Shown here piece by piece: positions 13,419-23,114 of a DNA stretch of 64,000 bases. The translations under genes and the position numbers were made by a program. The DNA lies in NCBI GenBank assembly GCA_016946835.1, contig JACVTC010000035.1, forward strand, positions 62,001 to 126,000, given 5' to 3'. The stretch comes from Neocallimastix lanati (nom. inval.). Taxonomy: Eukaryota > Neocallimastigomycota > Neocallimastigomycetes > Neocallimastigales > Neocallimastigaceae. Position 1 is the first letter of the stretch. Each line of letters opens with the position of its first letter. The notes under the pieces were generated by a model. It saw nothing but the letters and a program-made list of their open reading frames with translations. It had not been told where the DNA came from and made no database searches.

Positions 13419-13902
13419 TTATTCATAATCAATTTCAAACTTTTCATCAAGTTCAGAAAATTCTTGAAGATAATGCTTAAACAAGGAAATTGAAGTTTCA
13501 ACATCCTTTGAGCCAGCAGTTTCACGAATACTATGCATGGATAATTGTGATAAACCAACATCTAATAAAAAAAAAAAAAGTTAAAAAAAAAAAATTATTA
13601 AAATATTTTATAAATATAGTATATTATTTAGAATAACTTACCAATAGTTCTAATACCAAGTTTAGAAGATAAAAGTGGACCAATAGTAGAACCACATGGA
13701 CTAATATTTAAATATATTTAATAATATTTTAGTTTATAATTTAAATATCTTTTAAAATTGAAAATAATAATAATAATAATAAAATTTACCTATCATTTCT
13801 TACAACAAATTCCTTTTAATATTAATATATATCATAATTATATCATAATAATATTTAAAATATTAATTTATTTAGTTTTTAAGAATTAAATAATATATAT
13901 AA

Positions 13903-13961
<59 letters not shown>

Positions 13962-16643
13962 AATAATAAACTTTAAATTTTGAAATATAAATAATAATAT
14001 AATATAAAAAATATATATTTATATATTTATATAATTTTTCATTACTTGACATGGAAGATTATTCTTTTGAGCAATAGTTTGGAATAATAAAGAGGTAAGA
14101 TCAGTGGTGGCATAACGCTATTCATTTTTTAAAATATTTTAGTTTGTTAAACAATTAAATTTATATTATATTTTATTTCATTTAAAAGCTTTAATTTATT
14201 ATAAAAATATTTTATAATAAATATTTAATATTTAAAATGTTTTATTGTTTCAACATACTTGGTTAAAGTTAGTTTTGATAACCATTCCTTCATTAAGTTT
14301 TGGTTTATGATAAGCTTCGTGCTTTTCTGAATAATTTGGATGAACAGCATGCTATTAATAATTATAAAAAAAAAATTAATAATAATAATATATTTTTGTT
14401 ATATTATAATAAACAAATTATTAATATGAAACTATATATATTATTATTATTTGCTATTATTATTATTTTAAAATCATAAAGACTTACAGCTACATCCTAT
14501 TTCATAATAAAGTATAAATTATAAAAAAAAAAAAAAAAAAAATATGTAATAAATTAGTACAATATTATATATATATATATATAATTTTATATTTACTAAA
14601 ATATTATTATATTTAAACCCACAGCACTACAAAGGAAACTTTTTCTAATAGCTTCTTGATAAGCTGTCTATTTTTAAATTATTCATTAAAATCATATTTT
14701 ATTAATATTTCAAATAGAAAAATTAAAAATAAAAATAATATTAAAATAAAATTAAAATAAAATGATTAATAATAATATAATTATTATTACTGGAGAAACG
14801 GTTTGAGAAACTTCCATTTTCATAATTCTTTGTAGGATAGTATCTAAAAATACAGAGTCAGCACCTCTATCTGAAGTACTACCAATTTCTTCATGATCAA
14901 ATGAAACAAATACTCTGCAATCTGATGATTCAGTCAAAGAAGAAATATCCTTATTTGCTTCAACAAAACCCTAACAAATATATATATATATATAATATTA
15001 AAAGAAAAGCTTTTGAAATGAATATACTGTTTAAAATAACCATTACTTACATGTAAACCAGTGTAAGTCATTAATTGATTATCTAATCTTCCAGAGACTA
15101 TGATTACAGAGTAAAAAATTTAAACAAATTAAAATAAATTTATTTTAATAAGTATTTATTTTTATAAATTTAAAATTTATGAACTATTTAACTATTATTT
15201 ACAAATGAATTCATCATTAAGACCACCAAGAGTACTCTTGTTTGTATCATATAAAACTAAATCAAAGTCCTTAATACTCTTAACTAAATATATGGATTTA
15301 ATAATAATAATTTAAATATATATATAATTGAAATAATATTTAATCAATAAAGTTAATTTAAATAATATTCATTATTTAAATTATAATATATTTAATTATT
15401 ACCATCTATCTTTAATTCATCAGCAAGAACTTTCATCATTTCTGGATGGTGTTTAACTTTATTATCTTCCTCTGGCTTATCACCATTTAAACTATTTTGA
15501 TTTCATAATACATTATTAAATTTTATATTAATATATTTTGTTAACTATAAGTATTTAAAAGTAATTAAATTAGTTGAATATGTTAAGACTCAACTAAAAT
15601 ATTAGATATTTACACTTTCTGAGCAAAGATTGGAATTAAATGATTTTCTTTATTGAAGGTAATATTATCTCTACTAGATTCAAGGTGAATGGCTTAACAT
15701 ATAAATATAAATATTTAATGATAATTTATTTAAATAGAAGTAATTAAAATATAACAATAATAATAAAAGCTAATAATACTATTAATAAAAAATAAACTAA
15801 AAAAAAAAAAATTGTATACCTAAAGATGGAATTCTCAATAGAGGTTTGTCAATTTTAACTAAACGTTGTTTATATTTGCCATTTTCCTCAACAATACATC
15901 TACCAGCCAAAGATAAATCACGATCAAACCATGTATTCCTATATTTCAATATATATTTATATATGTATTTACATTAAAAAAAAAAATAAAAAAAAAAAAA
16001 AAAAAAAGTTTAATTCATTGAAAATTGATTTAAAAATTAACATTTTAATATATATTCCATTTAATATGATATTCAATATTAAATCATATTATAATATTAA
16101 TAAATTAAATAAGAAAATACCATAAACCACCACCGTAAAGAGAAACACCAATCTATCAAATATTTTTTATTATATCAAAATTATAATTTAACATAATATA
16201 TGAGTATAAGTTTTATTAATTAATATTAATAATTCTACTTCATAACTTTTAATTTCAATTTTTTTATTAATATTTAAAAAAAAAAAAAAAATAAAATAAA
16301 AAAATAAAGAAAAATTAAAAAACAAAATTATCTTTTTACTAACTTGAAGAATTCCTTCCTTTTCTCTTTTTGAAATTGGTCTAACTTTTAAAGCTGGACT
16401 ATCACAATGTGTACCAATAATAACAAATGGATTGCCTGGAACATATTTTCCACCAATGGCAAAAGATAAAATAGAAGATTTATTTCTTGTTAAAAAGTAC
16501 TTAGAATTTCTCTTTAAATCCCATTTAACCCTTTCATTTAATTCTTGATAACCTGCTTCAAGAAGAATAGTTCTAGCTTGATCTACTACATGATATGGTG
16601 AGGGACACTTGTTTAAAAATGATATGAATTCAGATGCTGACAT
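13419..16643 (-). CDS. Aspartyl aminopeptidase (M18, DNPEP/APE4 type), 15 exons
   Basis: Removes N-terminal Asp/Glu from peptides; a cytosolic dinuclear-zinc enzyme. Exons, read on the minus strand: 16643-16344, 16152-16121, 15938-15820, 15692-15614, 15491-15403, 15283-15203, 15097-15051, 14970-14791, 14667-14623, 14496-14488, 14351-14259, 14117-14046, 13812-13790, 13700-13642, 13561-13419. All introns are GT..AG, phases agree at every junction, and the spliced ORF is 1371 nt (456 aa), close to the usual family length. Family landmarks: [13 protein letters not shown] (His79), [35 protein letters not shown] (Asp239), SFDHEEIGS (Glu276/Glu277), SADVAHAVHPNY (Asp325), [13 protein letters not shown] and QLSMHSIRE (His419). 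These match the zinc-binding and catalytic positions known for M18 enzymes. Exon 10 is only 9 nt (Asp-Val-Ala) and exon 13 only 23 nt. The intron at 13813-14045 holds a long A tract. The assignment is secure; the microexon is supported by exact agreement with the conserved block. Confidence 0.95.
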
Positions 16644-17104
16644 AATTAACTTTTTTTAATCTTAATAATAATAATTTATCTTTAGAAATAACAAAAATTA
16701 ATAAAATAAAAAATTAAAAGTTAAAAAAAATATTAATTAAATTTAATAAAAGTAAATATATATAAATTTATTATTTTAAATGATTTAATGTTTCATCCAT
16801 ATTTTATTAGGTAATTATTATTAATTAATAAATTAAATTTTTTATCATTTACAAATACTGCAGTATTGTATACAAAATTGTAAATTATCTCAAAGTTTAA
16901 TATTTTCATTTACATTAATATTCCAACTTTACATTTAATTATCCATTTTTTTTATATTTTTTTTTTTTATTTTTTAGTTTGTTCTACTTATTTTAATTAA
17001 AATTTTATTTTATTTTCATTTAGTGTATATATATAGATAGATATACATATATTTAAAAAAAAAATATAAAATATTTAGATTTATCATATATATAATGTTT
17101 TATC

Positions 17105-17135
<31 letters not shown>

Positions 17136-17150
17136 ATACTAGAATATATA
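16644..17150. other. AT-rich spacer upstream of the aminopeptidase gene
   Basis: No gene seen. It runs from the aminopeptidase start codon to the edge of the SINE-like repeat and presumably contains the aminopeptidase promoter. A candidate left-hand target duplication of the repeat (AATATAT at 17143-17149) lies at its end. Confidence 0.6.
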
Positions 17151-17316
17151 TTTAGACTGAGATTAACGTAAGAGGAGGACAATAGGGCCTCCAGTCCCTC
17201 CCTTAAACATATTAGGCTCTCATTGGATTCTTTACTATACCGTTACGGTGTCGACGAGAAGCTCACTCAAAGCAAGGCTAATAGGAAAGTCATTCCCTAC
17301 ATGCCGCTTTATATGA

Positions 17317-17323
<7 letters not shown>
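17151..17323 (-). mobile_element. SINE-like repeat copy 1, 3' part (split by LINE insertion)
   Basis: This stands out as GC-richer, non-coding DNA. It aligns with 28187-28330: shared blocks include TCTCATTGGATTCTTTACTA and GCCGCTTTATA. On the minus strand it ends ..CGTTAATCTCAGTCTA. The matching copy at 28187 ends CGTTAATTCCTGTCTA followed by an A-tail. The other part of this copy continues at 22282-22517 on the far side of the LINE. Flanking AATATAT at 17143-17149 and 22518-22524 may be its own target duplication, weak evidence in such AT-rich DNA. Confidence 0.75.
17310..17323. repeat. LINE target site duplication, left
   Basis: TATATGATGGGATT, identical to 22282-22295, directly abutting the A-tail end of the LINE. 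A perfect 14-bp match in non-homopolymer sequence. Confidence 0.9.
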
Positions 17324-17382
<59 letters not shown>

Positions 17383-20300
17383 CTAGGAATAAACTTTATT
17401 TAATAATATTTTTTTAAAAAATACATGAAATTTAAATACATGAAATTTTTTTATATTAATATTAAAAAACTACGTTATGAGCTTCGAGGACGAAAAGGCC
17501 TCTAACTCTTCCCATTCATCGAAGATAACCCCATGTGGATGAAAATTATCATTCGAATCTGTATCAGAATTTCTTCTTTGCCTTATCGTTACGACGTCGA
17601 CACTCTTGACAACGGTAGGTCTAACACTATACAAATCGATCATGGTGTAAAAATCACCAATCACAATAGGCATAACGTTAGTAAGGAATTCCGCAAGCCC
17701 CACAAAAAATGAAATCGGGAAAGAAGACTCGTTCGAAGGTGATTGAAAAATATTATTAATAAGTCGCCTTCTTTCCCCCGAGCCGATCTTTAAGATTTCA
17801 AATACTGCATTTCCGCCAAGAAGGATACACAGCACGTAAAAATTGATATTATCATCAAAATCTTCCTCTTTATCATCAGGAATGTTCAATGATTTCTCAT
17901 GAACAATTAGAGAAAAATTAATAAAAATTTCATCAACAAAGGGAATGAAATGTTGCCTAAATTCTTCAAATTTAGGACATAAAAGTATCCAGTGTGTAAA
18001 ACTAGGTATGCTGTTACTCTCACCACAACAAGGGCAGTATGTTGGGCAATTTTCTGATACTAGATTACTTTTAACATACGTTTTTACATCAAATTTGAAT
18101 CCACATTTAATTCGTCCAATCCAAAAAAATCCAAGAGAAAATTGTGAATATTTAAGTGATAGACGATGAATAAATTTTTTAAAACCAAATTTAAATTTCT
18201 TGTATTTTGTAGATCTGATCGCAGGAGTGCTTGAATAATGAATATTTTCCCAGTAAAACTTCCTTATTTCTCCAGGAAGTTTATTACTGTGCTTGTGTAC
18301 TGCTAAACTCCGTGCTTTTTTCGTCCATGAATAGTGAGAAAGTGTAGGTATATTTTTGACTAAATGAGAAATAATACAAGAAGAATCTTTCCACTTTTTA
18401 AAGCATCGAATCATCGCCTTAGCACAAAAACTAGCTATAGGAGGTATAGAAAGTTCCTTAGACATATTGTAAATTGAAGTATTGGAGGTTTTATTTTTAA
18501 ACCCGAAACTCCAATACAAACCTCGATTAAAAGCAGTTTGAGCTTTTTCAGTATTCTTTTTATTTGAACCAAGTAAGGGAGCATAATAAAGAACTGAACT
18601 AAGGACAAAAGAAACTAGTATACGAGTTTTAAAGTAGAAAGGAACATTCCTATTGGTTAAAAATCTAAAGAAAGAGTTAACTGTATAATTAATTATACTG
18701 TTCATCTTAGCAATAATAGGTTTTAAATCCAACGATTCATTAAAAGGTATACCAAGATATGTATATTGATTAGTGCTTGGTATATAGTTCATACCAAGTC
18801 TAAATGTAGGATTTTCATAATGTCTTGAAGGAATAAAATTCTTTGGTTTAACAACTAGTGTAGCGCATTTATTGATTCCAAAGGTCATTTCATTTTTAAT
18901 ACCCCAATCATGAGCAATATTCAAAAGGTTTTTAAGTGAAGATTTTGTAGGAGCTAATAATACAATATCATCAGCAAATAATCCACCACAACACTTTTTC
19001 TTTTCAGTAATCACACCATATCTTTTACATTTATCAAAAATATCATTGATAAATATATTGAATAAGATAGGTGAGAGAGGACACCCTTGGCGAACACCAC
19101 GGTGTATTGGAAATTCTTTTGAAAGTTTACCATTAAAGATTGCACGAGCTTTCGAGGTAAGGTATAGATTAGTAATGAATTGAAGGCATTTACCACGAAT
19201 ACCAAGATTATCTAGTTTAGTAAGTATATTGTAAATTGGAACTGAATCATAAGCTTTTTTAAGGTCAAGAAAGGCAAGAAAGGTAAATTTATCCTTAAAT
19301 TTTCTTCTTTGACAAATTTCACGAATGGATACAAATAAACTAATACATTCTTCTTTATTTCTAAAACCAAACTGTTCTGGTCTAATTATTCCATTAGAAA
19401 AAGCATAGTCCGATATTCTTTTAGTGACAATTTTTGATAGAATTTTTAAACCTACATTGATGAGTGAAATACCACGATAATTATTACAATCTGAAAGATC
19501 CCCTTTTTTAGGAATAGAAACAATAGAAGCAGAGTTCCATTCATTAGGAAAGTCACCATCCCAAATTTTATTAAAAAGTAATAACAGACACTTTGCACAA
19601 TCGGAATAAGTAACCTCTTGATTAGAGTCATCCTGAGAAGAATTTCTACTCTCAGAATTAAAAAATGCTTTAAAAAATTCTGTAGGTATACCATCAGGAC
19701 CAGGTGCTTTGTTATTTTTCATTGAAAGAACAGTTGAATGAATTTCTGACATGGAAATAGGTTGATTAATATCCCATGATTCCTGAGGAGTAGAAGAATT
19801 ATTAAGTATTCTTTTCCAATAATTTTCATTAAGACTGTGACCAGTTATATCAGAAGCAAGTTCTTCATAGTGTTCTGCAAAACGATTGAGTTGATCTTCT
19901 TGGGATACTAGAACATTACCTTCTTTATCTTTAATGTATACAGGTGATTGGGAAGGAGAGTAAGAAGGTTTAGAAATTTTCTTAAGTCCAGACCAACCAC
20001 GCTGGGCATCATTTTTTAAGAAACATTCGCCGATGGAATGAATCAAATTTTTAAATCTAATATTTCTAATATTTCTTTTAATACTAATGATATAATCAGA
20101 GAGAACTCTATATTCTTTTGAGAGATCACAAAATTCTTGAAGATTTGACAAATCATTACGAAGTTTAAAATTTTTAATCCTTTTATAAAATAAATGTTTT
20201 TCATGTGATAATTTCTTAATATAAGCAGGACAATGGAACGCTGAACCCTGTAAATTTGTAGGAACTCTTGCTTGAATGTCATCGCCTATTTTATTTGCTG

Positions 20301-22281
20301 TGTCAAGAAGTTTTTTAACCATTGTATTAGAGTCTAGATTATCATTATGTTCAAATTCATCCAGTAAACATGTGAATTTATTATGAGAGAAGATTGCTTC
20401 ACGTTTATCCCTACAAATTCGATTAGACCACTTAATTTGTTTATCCCGAGGGGGAGTAACAAAACCATCAGGAGATATTTTTTTACAAGAAAGAATAAGT
20501 GGTAAATGGTCAGAGATGTCATTAAAAGAGTAGCATACAGAAGCAATATTCAGATAATTTCTTAATTTATCGTTCACTACTATAAAATCAATACAAGAAT
20601 TCTTTCCACCATTAGACCAAGTAAATTGATGACCAACCATATCCATAACAAACCATTGAGGGGAAATTCTAAGAATAAGATCTTTGAGTTGTTGCTTAGT
20701 CATGTTGAAATCACCAACAATAGCCGAAGGGTTATTCTGATGGTTCTTGAGCCAATTAGCAAAATCAGTTTCCGCTTTTTCTCTAGAGTCTTTGTGTTTT
20801 TTGCTAGGGATGTAAATGTTCCCTAAAGAACATCTGACACCCCAAAAAGAGAATATATTTACTGAGAGTATATATCTATATTCAAAATCATCATTAGTGA
20901 ATTGGCAGGAGGAGTGCACACCTATATAAAGGCCCCTCATACCAGGGATTTTTTTGTCCGCACGTCTCAGTACTGTTCTATAATGATTAAGGAATGGATA
21001 TGAGTTAGAAAAGGAGTTAAGGAATGAACTATTACCGACTTCTTGAAGACAAATACAAATAGGATTAAAGATCGAATTAAAATTGGTAAGTCCGTCACGT
21101 TTTTCAGAATTCCAACCATTTATGTTCCAGCTAATACAGAGGTTGAAATATTTAGTATTCGAGAAAGGGTTAGCATACAGGAGGCTTTCAGAGATGGAGA
21201 TTGAGGGTTCAGAATAATACCTGGTTCTATTATGATTAACATTACTAAATGTGCGTATCCTTGAAGTAATCTTCCATTTAATTCTTTTAACAGGTAAGTG
21301 CTTAGTAATCAAATAAATAACCTTCAAATAATCCGTACAATTATTATAGTTAACTCTTAGGATGAAGTAGTTTTCCATATTAATATAGTGTTTTTTAACG
21401 ATTCCATGAACAACTTCATTACAATTTGATATCTTTTTGCTTAAAAATTCCCATAGTCTACTTTCAGTCCAAGATTCAAGATCATGAATGAAAATTAAAA
21501 CAAATTTATCATGGTCAGGACCATAAAGTCGCAGACCTCTTCGTATAGTTGACATAATAAAATAAAAAACTTATCTATATTAATAAAAAGTAAGTGTAAT
21601 AAAAAAATAAAAAATAAAATTAGTAAAAATTAAAAAATCAAAAAAAAAATAAAAATTTATTGCTGTTGTCTTCTCTTTCGTGTATATTGTTTGCTAAAAC
21701 TTGTTTGTTTTTCTTTCTTTTTGTGTTGACTAGTTTTAATTAATGATTTTCAATTATAAATTCCTGTTTTATGTAAAAATTTCTGTAAAATAATCATATA
21801 TAATATAAAATTTAAGTGTTAATGAAATAATAGTTGTGAAAAACTATAAAAAGATTCCCATCCGTTAAATAATGTCTCAAACACAAGCTTTGGAGTGAAT
21901 CAATCTCCTACATTTCCATTTTACAATAGCTACATGAGAGTATAAATAATACTATAGAAAAAAACATATACAAAATAATGCTAAAGTAAAAAATACAATA
22001 GATTCATTACAATGATAATATGTAGAAACTACATGATATTATTAATTGTACAACTCCAATGTTACTACATATCCAGTTTAAGACATTATAGAACGTCAAG
22101 TTCACTTTCTACAGTCTTCCAGTATTCCAGATTTCTCTCTTCGTACTAGAAGCCACTTTAGAAAGGATAACCATTGATTATCATCAGAATCACAGAAAGC
22201 TGTAATTAGTACACCTGATATAGGTTATTCCTTTTCCATCAACCCTCCATGGACCTGGAAAAACAGTCCACTTCATTGGGG
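17324..22281 (-). mobile_element. Full-length non-LTR retrotransposon (LINE), about 4.96 kb
   Basis: Minus-strand element bounded by identical 14-bp duplications. Order on its own strand: 5' untranslated region of about 725 bp (22281-21556), one long ORF (21555-17470), a short 3' untranslated region ending TTCCTAGTCT, and an A-tail of about 56 nt (17324-17379 read as T). The insertion splits a SINE-like repeat. The intact ORF, perfect duplication and long pure A-tail together point to a recent insertion by target-primed reverse transcription. There is no separate upstream ORF of useful length. The clade is not assigned. Confidence 0.93.
17470..21555 (-). CDS. LINE polyprotein: endonuclease and reverse transcriptase, 1361 aa
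   Basis: Begins MSTIRRGLRLYGPDHDKFVL. Residues about 10-110 show a strand-helix-strand pattern and may be a nucleic-acid-binding domain ahead of the endonuclease. The apurinic-type endonuclease follows at about residues 135-360: SWNINGW, CICLQEVG, AIVGDFNM, FTWSNGGKNSCIDFIVV and SDHLPLIL carry the expected Asn, Glu, Asp/Asn and Asp-His residues. The reverse transcriptase lies at about 580-880: GPDGIPTEFF, FLDLKKAYDSVP, GVRQGCPLSPILFNIFINDI and the catalytic GGLFADDIVLL. Near the C-terminus CPCCGESNSIPSFTHWILLC is a Cys-Cys-His-Cys knuckle, common in LINE ORF2 tails. No frameshift or stop is present. It is less AT-rich than the host genes around it. Antisense and shifted ORFs inside it are shadows. 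Confidence 0.96.
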   Translation of the reverse strand: MSTIRRGLRLYGPDHDKFVLIFIHDLESWTESRLWEFLSKKISNCNEVVHGIVKKHYINMENYFILRVNYNNCTDYLKVIYLITKHLPVKRIKWKITSRIRTFSNVNHNRTRYYSEPSISISESLLYANPFSNTKYFNLCISWNINGWNSEKRDGLTNFNSIFNPICICLQEVGNSSFLNSFSNSYPFLNHYRTVLRRADKKIPGMRGLYIGVHSSCQFTNDDFEYRYILSVNIFSFWGVRCSLGNIYIPSKKHKDSREKAETDFANWLKNHQNNPSAIVGDFNMTKQQLKDLILRISPQWFVMDMVGHQFTWSNGGKNSCIDFIVVNDKLRNYLNIASVCYSFNDISDHLPLILSCKKISPDGFVTPPRDKQIKWSNRICRDKREAIFSHNKFTCLLDEFEHNDNLDSNTMVKKLLDTANKIGDDIQARVPTNLQGSAFHCPAYIKKLSHEKHLFYKRIKNFKLRNDLSNLQEFCDLSKEYRVLSDYIISIKRNIRNIRFKNLIHSIGECFLKNDAQRGWSGLKKISKPSYSPSQSPVYIKDKEGNVLVSQEDQLNRFAEHYEELASDITGHSLNENYWKRILNNSSTPQESWDINQPISMSEIHSTVLSMKNNKAPGPDGIPTEFFKAFFNSESRNSSQDDSNQEVTYSDCAKCLLLLFNKIWDGDFPNEWNSASIVSIPKKGDLSDCNNYRGISLINVGLKILSKIVTKRISDYAFSNGIIRPEQFGFRNKEECISLFVSIREICQRRKFKDKFTFLAFLDLKKAYDSVPIYNILTKLDNLGIRGKCLQFITNLYLTSKARAIFNGKLSKEFPIHRGVRQGCPLSPILFNIFINDIFDKCKRYGVITEKKKCCGGLFADDIVLLAPTKSSLKNLLNIAHDWGIKNEMTFGINKCATLVVKPKNFIPSRHYENPTFRLGMNYIPSTNQYTYLGIPFNESLDLKPIIAKMNSIINYTVNSFFRFLTNRNVPFYFKTRILVSFVLSSVLYYAPLLGSNKKNTEKAQTAFNRGLYWSFGFKNKTSNTSIYNMSKELSIPPIASFCAKAMIRCFKKWKDSSCIISHLVKNIPTLSHYSWTKKARSLAVHKHSNKLPGEIRKFYWENIHYSSTPAIRSTKYKKFKFGFKKFIHRLSLKYSQFSLGFFWIGRIKCGFKFDVKTYVKSNLVSENCPTYCPCCGESNSIPSFTHWILLCPKFEEFRQHFIPFVDEIFINFSLIVHEKSLNIPDDKEEDFDDNINFYVLCILLGGNAVFEILKIGSGERRRLINNIFQSPSNESSFPISFFVGLAEFLTNVMPIVIGDFYTMIDLYSVRPTVVKSVDVVTIRQRRNSDTDSNDNFHPHGVIFDEWEELEAFSSSKLIT

Positions 22282-22517
22282 TATATGATGGGATTCTTTT
22301 CAGTAATATATTGAACCATTATAGAGGAAAGAACAATTAAACTAATTGTCTCATAGATTGAATGCTTTATGCACTGGCAATTATATTGTCTAGCAACAGG
22401 AATTCTTATGGAACACTAGCTTCATTTATAGGGAAAAACCCAGAAAGGATGAATATCACCTCATATAAATAGTAGGTAATCGGGTGATCGATCCGGAAAT
22501 CTTATTATGTTAGTCCC
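22282..22517 (-). mobile_element. SINE-like repeat copy 1, 5' part (with right target duplication of the LINE)
   Basis: Continues the copy interrupted at 17323. The first 14 nt (22282-22295) are the right-hand LINE duplication. Shared blocks with 28316-28555: TTCTTTTCAGT, AACAGGAAT, CTTCATTTATAGGGAAAAAC, CTCATATAAAT and GTTAGTCCC at the end. On its own (minus) strand it starts GGGACTAAC. TAACATAATAAG and GGATCGATCACC near this start resemble pol III A and B boxes, but the match is loose and their spacing is short. Confidence 0.75.
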
Positions 22518-22777
22518 AATATATTAACAACTTTTATTTATAATGTATTATAAAAAAAAAAAAAATAAATAAAAAAAAATAAAAAAATATATACTTTTTT
22601 TTATTTAAAATACAGTAAGATTATGTAATCTTAAGAATTTATATGAAACAACCTAAATTCAATAGTTATTTTTCTAATTTTTATTTACTTTTATTTTATT
22701 TAATTATTTTTTATTTTATATTTATTTATAAATATATTAATTTATTTATTTATTTATTTATTTATTACTTTTTTAAT

Positions 22778-22832
<55 letters not shown>

Positions 22833-22842
22833 TTTTTTAATT

Positions 22843-22873
<31 letters not shown>

Positions 22874-23114
22874 GATGAAATTATTTCTGATATTTTTTTT
22901 TTATTTTATTTTATTTTATTTCATATTTTTTATTTTTTTCGAATTAGTTGTTCATTTTATTTTGCTTTTTAATTTTAATTTTAATTTTTAATTTTTATTT
23001 GTATATATATATATATTTATTTATTTATTTATTTTATTATTTGAAATATATTTTATATGTAATATTTTTTGTTATATAATAAATAAAACTGCGATATTTT
23101 GTATTTCATAAGGT
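22518..23114. other. Spacer with TTTA and poly-T repeats
   Basis: No gene. It contains a (TTTA)n array at about 22741-22836, then poly-T and ATTTT runs leading to the 3' end of the septin gene. The Leu-Phe-Ile-Tyr ORF here is only the repeat translated. Confidence 0.75.
22741..22836. repeat. (TTTA)n microsatellite
   Basis: Around 20 tetranucleotide units with a short interruption near 22770, in the 3' flank of the septin gene. Confidence 0.9.
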
